DNA of 8,499 nucleotides from Betaproteobacteria bacterium (GTDB lineage Bacteria; Pseudomonadota; Gammaproteobacteria; Burkholderiales; Burkholderiaceae), in NCBI GenBank assembly GCA_013205155.1, contig JABMMT010000159.1:1-8499 (forward strand), written 5' to 3'. Of the stretch, positions 1 through 4,616 are shown in pieces. Position numbers and translations under genes: made by a program. Every line of letters starts with the position of its first letter. Within the stretch, counting starts at the first letter, position 1. The notes under the pieces are model-generated. The model made no database searches, was not told where the DNA came from, and saw only the letters and a list, made by a program, of their open reading frames with translations.

Positions 1-165
1 GGACTTGAGGCGAAATTCGAGCAGCCACGCGGGTTCATTTTTCTTACTCGAAATCATGCGAATGGTGGCTTCGTTAAGACCCTTCGGCGTGATATCTGAT
101 TCAATGTCAGTGATAAACCCGTGCTTGTATGGTTGGTTGACCAAGTTTTGCAGTACTGAACTCAT
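1..165 (-). CDS. sufB: Fe-S cluster assembly scaffold protein SufB, N-terminal part
   Basis: This is the first 55 codons of a gene that leaves the window at its left edge. The protein starts MSSVLQNLVNQPYKHGF and continues through a TDIESD segment to LLEFRLKS, which I recognise as the conserved N-terminus of SufB. SufB is the scaffold subunit of the cytosolic SufBC2D complex, on which Fe-S clusters are built with sulfur from SufS/SufE. The ATG is at 165-163, with GGAGA about eight bases upstream. It lies 55 bases after the sufA stop on the same strand, so the two are very probably co-transcribed, and sufC, sufD and sufS would be expected to the left. SufB is normally about 480 residues, so only the start is visible. 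The identification is firm because family and neighbour agree. Confidence 0.88.
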   Translation of the reverse strand, partial: MSSVLQNLVNQPYKHGFITDIESDITPKGLNEATIRMISSKKNEPAWLLEFRLKS

Positions 166-220
166 TGAACTTATCTCCGGTTGTTTTCCAGGCTACCCTC
201 ATGGGTGTCCAAGTGACTAT

Positions 221-571
221 TTACGGCGTGGTGGTGCTTATTTTTTTTAGATTGAAGCTCTCGCCACAACCGCATTCATCTTCAGCGTTGGGGTTGTCGA
301 ACTTAAAACTCTCATTGAAACCCTCTTTAACAAAATCAATGCGAGAACCATCAATAAAGGGAAGATTGGCAACGTCAACTACGAGTGTGGTGTTGTGCGA
401 TTCGAACACCTGGTCGCCAGCCAGCGCTTCGGCGGCGTAGTCAAAGGTGTAGGCAAAACCATTACAACCGAGTTTTTTTTTTACGTCCAGGCGCAAACCG
501 ATTCCGCCACCATTTTTCACCAACTGGGATTGAATTTTTTTTGCTGCTTTTTCCGTCAAAGTGATTGCCAT
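221..571 (-). CDS. sufA: A-type Fe-S carrier protein SufA (HesB/IscA family)
   Basis: A 116-residue A-type carrier that takes a nascent cluster from the SufBCD scaffold and delivers it to apoproteins in the cytosol. The three cluster-binding cysteines are present: Cys36 in LGCNGF and Cys100 and Cys102 in ECGCGES. The FVKEGFNESFKF stretch before them is typical of IscA/SufA. Its position directly before sufB makes SufA a better name than IscA. It is the first gene after two IscR-type operators, so repression by cluster-loaded Rrf2/IscR is likely. Two points are odd. The gene contains A10, A8 and A8 tracts on its coding strand. The tail runs past the usual ESFNV end to ISTTTP: with A7 instead of A8 at 241-248 the protein would end FNLKK. 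The VKKKLGC segment also seems one residue longer than in E. coli IscA. The start is followed by the expected AITLTEKAA, with AAAGG upstream. Confidence 0.9.
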   Translation of the reverse strand: MAITLTEKAAKKIQSQLVKNGGGIGLRLDVKKKLGCNGFAYTFDYAAEALAGDQVFESHNTTLVVDVANLPFIDGSRIDFVKEGFNESFKFDNPNAEDECGCGESFNLKKISTTTP

Positions 572-598
572 GACTCTTAACCTTTCAACTGAATAAGA

Positions 599-623
599 AT
601 ACTTGACTAATTTACTCTAGTAT
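599..623. promoter_or_regulatory. IscR type 1-like operator, sufA-proximal copy
   Basis: A 25-base imperfect dyad running from ATACTTGACT to TAGTAT. It fits the IscR type 1 pattern as I remember it: ATA, pyrimidine pair, GACT, AT-rich centre, (A)GTC-like half, TAT. It lies 28 bases before the sufA ATG. IscR or a related Rrf2 regulator binding a [2Fe-2S] cluster represses such promoters when cluster supply is sufficient. One half-site carries ACTC where AGTC is expected. The regulator's own gene is not in the window. Confidence 0.7.
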
Positions 624-631
624 CTTGGAAA

Positions 632-656
632 ATGCTTGACTAATTTAGTCAACCTT
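632..656. promoter_or_regulatory. IscR type 1-like operator, distal copy
   Basis: The core TTGACTAATTTAGTCAA at 636-652 is a 17-base palindrome with perfect arms. It lies 33 bases from the start of the proximal copy, about three helical turns, so two dimers would sit on the same DNA face. TTGACT read on the minus strand could also act as a -35 element, which would let the bound repressor block polymerase. I could not place a convincing -10 hexamer at 17 bases, so the exact promoter is left open. Confidence 0.72.
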
Positions 657-718
657 GTGTGGGGTGGGGTTATCACCCGAATGATGGCGAGACGGTGAAA
701 ACCCTGCCAAGTCTTAAA

Positions 719-755
719 AGAAAATAGCCCAATAAATAGGCTATTTTTGTTTTTT
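719..755 (-). terminator. Rho-independent terminator after the erpA unit, possibly bidirectional
   Basis: AAAATAGCC at 721-729 pairs with GGCTATTTT at 739-747 around a nine-base loop. On the minus strand it is followed by CTTTT, and on the plus strand by a longer T-rich run up to 755. It sits between the erpA/small-gene unit and the suf promoter, so ending minus-strand transcription from erpA is the natural role. No plus-strand gene leads into it. Confidence 0.62.
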
Positions 756-775
756 GGTGGCCGGTACGGAATCGA
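755..775 (-). other. tRNA 3'-end-like fragment ending in CCA
   Basis: Read on the minus strand, this gives TCGATTCCGTACCGGCCACCA less its first base. It resembles the end of a tRNA: T-loop-like CGATT, T-stem 3' strand, acceptor ACCGGCC, discriminator A and CCA. The sequence further upstream does not pair as a T-arm, and no 5' acceptor is nearby, so no complete tRNA exists here. It may be an old attachment scar or chance. Thirteen of its bases recur at 2561-2573. Confidence 0.3.
758..770 (+). repeat. 13-base direct repeat TGGCCGGTACGGA, left copy
   Basis: TGGCCGGTACGGA occurs here and at 2561-2573, in the same orientation, 1.8 kb apart. The interval holds erpA, the small gene behind it and the two small acidic genes. 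The left copy is embedded in the tRNA-end-like sequence; the right copy lies beside the tRNA-Arg fragment. Confidence 0.6.
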
Positions 776-797
776 CTAGAGCCTAGGATTCTCAATC

Positions 798-1013
798 TCA
801 AAGTGATTTTTGTAAGCAGGGTATCGACAACAGCTCATTGAGTAGCTTTTCGTTAGGCGCAGCGACAACGGCGTTGTGCCAGTCCGTCAGCGGCCCCCAG
901 CCAGGCAATATTTCGCCATTCGGATCATAGCCAACCGCCTTGAACTTCCACTGCTTGTTACCGTACTGCAGGTTGCCCACATGTTCTACGCCGGCCGAAA
1001 GCACACGATACAC
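798..1013 (-). CDS. Small conserved-looking protein of unknown function
   Basis: A 71-residue soluble protein with NKQWKFKAVGYDPNGE and PGWGPLTDWHNAVVAAPNEK as its most ordered part; it has no membrane segment and one cysteine near its end. I do not recognise a function. Its codon use is more GC-rich than most neighbours, which argues for a real gene. The frame is open back to the erpA stop, with no ATG. GTG at 1013 is the start chosen here. A CTG at 1040 would add nine residues (LTLSRFNER) that read naturally into VYRVLSAG, so the true start may lie there. It follows erpA by about 30-60 bases on the same strand and precedes a terminator, suggesting a two-gene transcript. No Shine-Dalgarno site settles the start. 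Confidence 0.6.
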   Translation of the reverse strand: MYRVLSAGVEHVGNLQYGNKQWKFKAVGYDPNGEILPGWGPLTDWHNAVVAAPNEKLLNELLSIPCLQKSL

Positions 1014-1070
1014 GCGCTCATTGAACCTGCTAAGCGTCAGCTTATAAGTAATTATTGTTACAGTTCGAAA

Positions 1071-1445
1071 TCAGGCTGAAAAAGAAGATCCACAGCCACA
1101 GGTTGACGTTGCACCCGGATTCTTAATCACAAACTGCGAACCGTTGATATCTTCCTTGTAGTCAATCTCAGCACCAACTAAATATTGGAAGCTCATTGAG
1201 TCTACTAGCAAAGTAACGCCATTCTTTTCAAATAAGGTGTCATCTTCATTAACAGCGTCATCAAATGTGAAACCATACTGAAAACCTGAGCATCCACCGC
1301 CTTGAACAAATACACGTAGCTTCAACTCTGGATTGCCTTCCTCAGCAATTAAGTCAGCCACTTTTGAAGCGGCGCTATCCGTAAATAGCAATGGAGTTGG
1401 TGGCTCAGCAAGCTCTTGTGCGGGTTCTATGGCTACTTGGGTCAT
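1071..1445 (-). CDS. erpA: Iron-sulfur cluster insertion protein ErpA
   Basis: A 124-residue A-type carrier that hands Fe-S clusters to targets such as the isoprenoid enzymes IspG/IspH and respiratory proteins. Cluster ligands are Cys52 in GGGCSGFQYGF and Cys116 and Cys118 in TCGCGSSFS. The ELKLRVFVQGGGCSGFQYGF segment and IDYKEDINGSQFVIKNP are typical of ErpA, especially of betaproteobacteria, and separate it from SufA/IscA. About 18 N-terminal residues rich in Pro, Ala and Glu precede the FTDSAASKV start of the fold, which is usual for this group. The ATG has AGGAG seven bases upstream. A weak promoter lies about 50 bases further up. Two A-type carriers close together suggest a local Fe-S cluster. 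Confidence 0.93.
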   Translation of the reverse strand: MTQVAIEPAQELAEPPTPLLFTDSAASKVADLIAEEGNPELKLRVFVQGGGCSGFQYGFTFDDAVNEDDTLFEKNGVTLLVDSMSFQYLVGAEIDYKEDINGSQFVIKNPGATSTCGCGSSFSA

Positions 1446-1479
1446 GGTTTACTCCTAAATCAAAAGGTGAAGTCTTATT

Positions 1480-1530
1480 CTAGGCTTTTAATACCTAGCT
1501 TGCTATAGAGGCTTGATTAAGAAATCGCAA
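1480..1530 (-). promoter_or_regulatory. Putative erpA promoter with a dyad near the start point
   Basis: On the minus strand TTGCGA (1530-1525) and TATAGC (1507-1502) are separated by 17 bases, each matching four of six consensus positions. The start point would be near 1495. A small dyad, CTAGG (1480-1484) with CCTAG (1494-1498), overlaps it and could be an operator. Both hexamers are weak, so this is tentative. Confidence 0.33.
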
Positions 1531-1907
1531 TCAGGGCCCGCATTGAAGCGTCCTTTTAAAGGACATTTCTTAATAGGGATGTTTGAGGGGAATGTTGCTA
1601 AACCGCACTAAATAGACGCAACGGCCTACGCTTTATTTACCCCCTTTAATAATGGTGTCTCAAATTAATACATTAGAGGCATTAAATAAGGCATCAATGG
1701 AGATTGCTCCCAGATTAAGCCTTTATGTTGCGCCGTAATTAAATCACATCAATTATAAATTTACAAAATTAATTGGACAAAGCCCTCACTTAAGCACAGA
1801 CTAAATTTCTGCCAATGAGTTATTGGTAACACTTTTTTAGCCTTACCGGGCTTTAGAGTACATTCTTTTAATTCATTGGCGGCCAATTTTTGATGTGGGG
1901 GTGCGCC
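1531..1907. other. Gene-free AT-rich stretch
   Basis: Together with the erpA promoter region this leaves about 460 bases without a convincing reading frame on either strand. It holds a short perfect dyad, GTCCTTT (1550-1556) with AAAGGAC (1558-1564), and a second, CCAAT (1812-1816) with ATTGG (1822-1826). It also holds a 14-base repeat shared with 2510-2523. The region just before 1908 must carry the promoter of the small plus-strand genes, but no good -35/-10 pair stands out. Confidence 0.55.
1554..1567 (+). repeat. 14-base direct repeat TTTTAAAGGACATT, copy 1
   Basis: TTTTAAAGGACATT appears here and again at 2510-2523, in the same orientation, flanking the two small acidic genes. At this copy the repeat is part of a hairpin-forming dyad (1550-1564); at the other copy it is not. 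Confidence 0.5.
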
Positions 1908-2081
1908 ATGCATATTCATTACTTAATAATTGAGGAAGACAGTCTTCTAGAGAAATACTGTGAGCTTCAGAGCAATGAATTGGTTCAGGAACGCCTGATT
2001 TGGCAACATCTGGCACGACGAAAGATCATCGAAATGGATCATATTCCTGATGAAGATCAAATTGACTGGGGTGATGATTGA
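1908..2081 (+). CDS. Small acidic protein of unknown function, 57 residues
   Basis: The chosen start is the ATG at 1908 rather than the in-frame ATG at 1890 because GGGGG lies about eight bases upstream of the former. The product begins MHIHYLIIEEDSLLEKYCE and ends in a strongly acidic tail, PDEDQIDWGDD. It has no membrane segment or known motif, and most of it looks helical. The next gene starts 13 bases after the stop, with its ribosome site at the stop codon, so the two are probably translated from one message. I do not recognise the family. It may be a small partner protein that acts with the following one. Confidence 0.5.
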   Translation: MHIHYLIIEEDSLLEKYCELQSNELVQERLIWQHLARRKIIEMDHIPDEDQIDWGDD

Positions 2082-2094
2082 AAGGTGGTACTCA

Positions 2095-2286
2095 ATGAAA
2101 ATGACCGTCTATCGTTACAAAGTTTATGACCACCAGCATGATGACTTAGCTCATATTCCACCTCACTATGCGACGCGAGAATATATTGAAGAACTAGAAG
2201 GGGCGACCGTCATCGAATATGACTCTTTAGAAGTTGATGAATCTGATCTAGATACTCATGGACGAATTTTAGTTAGAGAGGATTGA
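2095..2286 (+). CDS. Small acidic protein of unknown function, 63 residues
   Basis: The frame is open from 2050, but the ATG at 2095 has AAAGGTGG six bases before it and is the better start; a second ATG at 2101 is also possible. The product reads MKMTVYRYKVYDHQHDD, then a HYATREYIEELEGATVI segment and a very acidic EVDESDLDTHGR end. A short beta-alpha-beta fold is plausible, but this is inference. No cysteines, transmembrane helix or catalytic motif is visible. It forms a tight pair with the gene before it. No terminator is evident directly after it. Confidence 0.5.
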   Translation: MKMTVYRYKVYDHQHDDLAHIPPHYATREYIEELEGATVIEYDSLEVDESDLDTHGRILVRED

Positions 2287-2347
2287 CCATGTGCTCGAAA
2301 AATAGTCATTTATAAAAAAATATTAACGTCGAATAAAAAAAGGGAAA

Positions 2348-2479
2348 ATGAATCCAATTAGACTGAGTAATTCAATACAAGATTGTATTTTGTCACTTCA
2401 AAAAGCGAACATAGGCAAATTTCCCAAGCACAGTATTGCGGATTGTCAACATTCTCTTAAACAAAAGAATCACGGCTAG
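2348..2479 (+). CDS. Possible 43-residue peptide
   Basis: An ATG with AGGG just upstream opens a frame that begins MNPIRLSNSIQDCILSLQ and ends at a TAG at 2477-2479. The peptide is basic with two cysteines and has no recognisable motif. It follows the two acidic small genes on the same strand, 61 bases downstream. An inverted repeat, AATACAA (2374-2380) with TTGTATT (2383-2389), lies inside the frame. Short frames of this size arise by chance, so it is listed only because the start signal is reasonable. Confidence 0.22.
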   Translation: MNPIRLSNSIQDCILSLQKANIGKFPKHSIADCQHSLKQKNHG

Positions 2480-2509
2480 AATTTAAAGTATCTGCTTATA
2501 GTGGGTGTT

Positions 2510-2523
2510 TTTTAAAGGACATT
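2510..2523 (+). repeat. 14-base direct repeat TTTTAAAGGACATT, copy 2
   Basis: Second copy of the repeat at 1554-1567. It lies 38 bases before the 13-base repeat TGGCCGGTACGGA and about 60 bases before the tRNA fragment. Confidence 0.5.
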
Positions 2524-2560
2524 ACAAGAATATTTCCTTAGCATCGTTTAAGTCGACGCT

Positions 2561-2573
2561 TGGCCGGTACGGA
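2561..2573 (+). repeat. 13-base direct repeat TGGCCGGTACGGA, right copy
   Basis: Same 13 bases and orientation as 758-770. On the minus strand it lies 12 bases downstream of the CCA of the tRNA fragment, in what would have been the original 3' flank of that tRNA gene. Confidence 0.6.
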
Positions 2574-2585
2574 CCATATGAGATT

Positions 2586-2628
2586 TGGCCTGCCCAGCAC
2601 GATTCGAACGTGCGACCTGGGCCTTAGG
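2586..2628 (-). other. 3' half of a tRNA-Arg(CCU) gene, probable attachment site scar
   Basis: On the minus strand the sequence reads CCT AA (anticodon and loop end), then GGCCC (anticodon stem 3' strand) and AGGTC (variable loop). These are followed by GCACG-TTCGAAT-CGTGC (a perfect five-pair T-arm), the acceptor strand TGGGCAG, G and CCA. Every part has standard length. The half before the anticodon is absent: sequence beyond 2628 does not pair with the anticodon stem, D-arm or acceptor. Such 3' fragments are the usual product of integration into a tRNA gene, with the intact copy at the element's other end. The orientation puts the chromosome to the left and the element to the right. The CCU assignment depends on three bases at the break and is less sure than the tRNA identity. 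Confidence 0.66.
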
Positions 2629-2663
2629 GAAAATATTGGTCAATCTGTGTAATACCAGTGGAT

Positions 2664-2843
2664 TTATCTGGCCCTCTCTTTGGCAGCTTGTACAGCCTCC
2701 GCCTTTCTTTTCATACAAGCAAAGCATCGCCATGAGTTAGTGCTCTTGCCACTGCTTCGAGATATGACCTTTTTCATTTGATTCATTGGAGTAAGCACTC
2801 GGCAGCTCGGACATACTTTAGGAGCTTGGATAATCTCATTCAT
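2664..2843 (-). CDS. Small zinc-ribbon-like protein, 59 residues
   Basis: Begins MNEIIQAPKVCPSCRV and has two cysteine pairs, CPSC at residues 11-14 and CFAC at 40-43, about 25 residues apart, then a basic helical tail ending in EAVQAAKERAR. Two CxxC knuckles at this spacing suggest one structural zinc ion in a ribbon fold, typical of small DNA- or RNA-binding proteins. The TAA is at 2666-2664. The ribosome site is poor (TGAG close to the ATG). The gene is separated from the operon upstream by a strong terminator, so it needs its own promoter between 2844 and 2884. It sits directly inside the element boundary. Its function is unknown, but the paired cysteines make chance unlikely. Confidence 0.55.
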   Translation of the reverse strand: MNEIIQAPKVCPSCRVLTPMNQMKKVISRSSGKSTNSWRCFACMKRKAEAVQAAKERAR

Positions 2844-2884
2844 AACTCATTTTAGGCTATTAACTTAATAAGTTAAATCAAGGA

Positions 2885-2913
2885 ATAAAAAAGGCCAACG
2901 TAGAGTTGGCCTT
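2885..2913 (-). terminator. Rho-independent terminator of the GNAT-AAA-NUMOD operon
   Basis: AAGGCCAAC (2891-2899) pairs perfectly with GTTGGCCTT (2905-2913) around a five-base loop. Read on the minus strand it is followed by a T6 run at 2890-2885. This is the best terminator in the window. It lies 42 bases beyond the out-of-frame stop of the NUMOD gene (2955), as expected if the gene originally ended there. Confidence 0.85.
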
Positions 2914-2933
2914 AAGGATATTGAAAAGCAATT

Positions 2934-2949
2934 AAGCCTAGCTAGGCTT
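2934..2949. repeat. 16-base perfect palindrome
   Basis: AAGCCTAGCTAGGCTT is an uninterrupted palindrome lying between the NUMOD gene end and the operon terminator. It could be a binding site for a dimeric protein, a recognition site of an element-encoded endonuclease, or extra 3' structure of the mRNA. Nothing in the sequence decides between these. Confidence 0.5.
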
Positions 2950-2954
2950 GGGAT

Positions 2955-3098
2955 TTAATTTACTGCTAAAAAGCAATAACCTTCCCATTTACGTTTGATC
3001 CTGTCAGAGAGCGTACTTCTATCAATCCCTATCTTCTTGGCTGCAGAAAATATGCTTGGAAAATCGCCGATTGGCGTTCTAACTGGCCTATTTTTTTT
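2955..3098 (-). other. Out-of-frame continuation of the NUMOD gene with a second NUMOD1-like repeat
   Basis: Read in the -1 frame after the A8 tract, the strand encodes RPVRTPIGDFPSIFSAAKKI, then GIDRSTLSDRIKRKWEGYCF and a stop at 2957-2955. This matches the repeat already present upstream (TPLGVF, SDAARAHKVD, SISNW) in pattern: a TPxGxF strand, an AA-K helix, then a D-STLSDRIKR recognition helix and an aromatic end. One extra A, or a -1 slip at A-AAA-AAA, joins it to the upstream frame as one 250-residue protein. It is either a single-base deletion, a sequencing error in the homopolymer, or slippage-dependent expression. Confidence 0.75.
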
Positions 3099-3706
3099 CT
3101 ATTAACTTTTAGAGCCTTAGCTTCAAGTCGCTTTTCCTTCTCCTCTTCGCACTTATCAATATCTTTTTGATCGAGATATGAAAATCCTGGTCGGCCACTA
3201 AAAATCCAGTTTGAAATTGAAGTAGGGTCAACTTTATGAGCTCTCGCAGCATCAGATCTAGAGTTAAATACTCCTAATGGTGTAATACAGCGAACTGTTA
3301 GCCCAGCACGCATTAGACTATTTTTGTAATTTTGCTTGTGCTCACTACTTTGAGGCCCCCGCCTAATACCCTTTAAGCGTCCAGTATTTGCTATAGAAAT
3401 TTTACGTTTTACCTCATCACTATGTTTGCGACCCTTTCTACCTGTCAAAGCTGCAGTAATTTTGGCCTGCCACTCGGGTGTTCTAGGTAATGGCTTACCT
3501 AGCTTTGACAAGCTAATCTTATGGCGAGTTTCCTGACTACGAACTTTGCCTTTATTGGCAATACTTAATTTACGAGCAAATTCGGTTTTTTGCCCATCCG
3601 ATAATGAAGTGCGCCACTTTGTATTACCTGGAGCAAATGTAGCTGAATTAAACTGTGCTCGGGATAATGACATCAACCAGTCAATATTGCGTTCCGCCCT
3701 ATTCAT
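3029..3706 (-). CDS. NUMOD3/NUMOD1 DNA-binding protein, nuclease domain not seen, frame-disrupted 3' end
   Basis: The start is the ATG at 3706, which overlaps the ATPase stop as TAATG and has GGAGG upstream; an earlier in-frame ATG is less likely. In the 225-residue product, basic NUMOD3-like repeats lie at about 42-72 (ETRHKISLSKLGKP) and 82-111 (SDEVKRKISIANTGR). A NUMOD1-like helix-turn-helix follows at 137-177 (ITPLGVFNSRSDAARAHKVD), then a charged helix. These modules form the DNA-binding tails of GIY-YIG and HNH homing endonucleases. Neither a GIY-YIG core nor an HNH motif is visible in the 40 residues before them, so this is probably a DNA-binding protein only. After the A8 tract at 3091-3098 the in-frame tail (IGQLERQSAIFQ to QPRR) looks random, while another frame carries a second NUMOD1 repeat. 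It is last in the operon and translationally coupled to the ATPase. Confidence 0.72.
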   Translation of the reverse strand: MNRAERNIDWLMSLSRAQFNSATFAPGNTKWRTSLSDGQKTEFARKLSIANKGKVRSQETRHKISLSKLGKPLPRTPEWQAKITAALTGRKGRKHSDEVKRKISIANTGRLKGIRRGPQSSEHKQNYKNSLMRAGLTVRCITPLGVFNSRSDAARAHKVDPTSISNWIFSGRPGFSYLDQKDIDKCEEEKEKRLEAKALKVNRKKIGQLERQSAIFQAYFLQPRR

Positions 3707-4593
3707 TACGCAGCCTCCAAAAAGCGGCGAGCTTGACGCTGCCAATTATTAGGCTTTGCTTTCATCGTACGTGCTATGTGCTGAGGTAAGCGAAGATCGA
3801 GTCGACGCGGTATGTCCAGGTTTTCTAATAAAAACTTCAGTAGTTCTACCTTTTGCTCATCGGTTAATTGAGTATCCGAATCAGTACTCAAGTAATCTTT
3901 ATCCACAATCATATGAAAGATCTGGGCATACTGATCTTCACGACTATCAAGAGCCAAAGAGAATGGAGCGGATCGACTACGTAGTGCATCCATATGATTG
4001 GCAATACGGCCGCGTCCAGAAGCAAGGCGAACATTGGTACAAATAATGACCGTACCATTAAAGTCAAACTGGCTTGGGATAGGTTTTCCAGTAAGGGGAT
4101 TGCGAATTTCTTGAGTAGATGCCCAGCCAACCTGGCGATAGGTTGGATCTGTTGCACCCTTTAAAAGATTTAAGCCAGTTTCGTTGGCAATAATTCCATC
4201 GCAGTCATCGAGGATGATGTACTTACCTGCCTTGCGCATGAGATGCAGCAATATATACAGCATTCCCGGTGTAGCATGACTGCGGGCTACAACATAATCC
4301 TTGTTCTCCTGCAAACCAGTAGACTTAAGCGCCTCCACTACTGCATGAGTCTTTCCCATACCTGGAGGGCCATAGATGATAGCTGCACGATGCGCGCCAG
4401 CAACTACATCACGCAAAAACTCTTGCGCATCTTCGTTGTATTCACGTACCTCATCAATACGCTTACGAAGGCTTGGCTTAAAGATGGGATCTTGAAGAAT
4501 GGATGACACAGCGGGATTGGTAATCATCATTACAGCGGAGCTAACGGGGTAATGAGACTCAAACTTCACGGCTGCTTCTGGAACTGTATTCAT
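3706..4593 (-). CDS. AAA-family ATPase, phage or plasmid type
   Basis: A 295-residue soluble ATPase. Walker A is GPPGMGKT at residues 75-82, Walker B is YIILDD at 125-130, and sensor 1 is TVIICTN with Asn187. A likely arginine finger is in ALRSRSAP at 204-210, and RRLDLRLP near 263-270 could hold sensor 2. The module order is that of a one-domain AAA+ protein that works as an oligomer, with a 65-residue N-terminal segment and a short basic C-terminus. No protease, helicase or McrB-like domain is fused, so the partner is probably supplied by neighbours. The ATG has AAGGAG eight bases upstream. It lies 23 bases after the GNAT gene, and its stop overlaps the start of the NUMOD gene. Helicase loading or remodelling of DNA-bound complexes are possible roles, but neither is shown. 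Confidence 0.82.
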   Translation of the reverse strand: MNTVPEAAVKFESHYPVSSAVMMITNPAVSSILQDPIFKPSLRKRIDEVREYNEDAQEFLRDVVAGAHRAAIIYGPPGMGKTHAVVEALKSTGLQENKDYVVARSHATPGMLYILLHLMRKAGKYIILDDCDGIIANETGLNLLKGATDPTYRQVGWASTQEIRNPLTGKPIPSQFDFNGTVIICTNVRLASGRGRIANHMDALRSRSAPFSLALDSREDQYAQIFHMIVDKDYLSTDSDTQLTDEQKVELLKFLLENLDIPRRLDLRLPQHIARTMKAKPNNWQRQARRFLEAA

Positions 4594-4616
4594 GGTGATG
4601 CTCCTTATAAATTTGA

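Noticed and set aside
5..580. Plus-strand frames opposite sufB and sufA
   Set aside because: They are antisense to two firmly identified Fe-S genes.
755..830. Complete tRNA or tmRNA gene at the CCA-like end
   Set aside because: No T-stem partner, anticodon arm or 5' acceptor strand can be found next to it.
876..1079. Plus-strand frame of 67 codons across the gene after erpA
   Set aside because: It lies antisense to the more convincing minus-strand frame, which has better composition and fits the erpA unit.
2548..2733. Minus-strand frame of 61 codons
   Set aside because: It runs through the tRNA fragment and overlaps the zinc-ribbon gene in another frame. Its last half is translated tRNA sequence.
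3756..4506. Several plus- and minus-strand frames of 80-96 codons inside the AAA ATPase region
   Set aside because: They are shadows of a gene with clear Walker motifs and have no ribosome sites or recognisable content.
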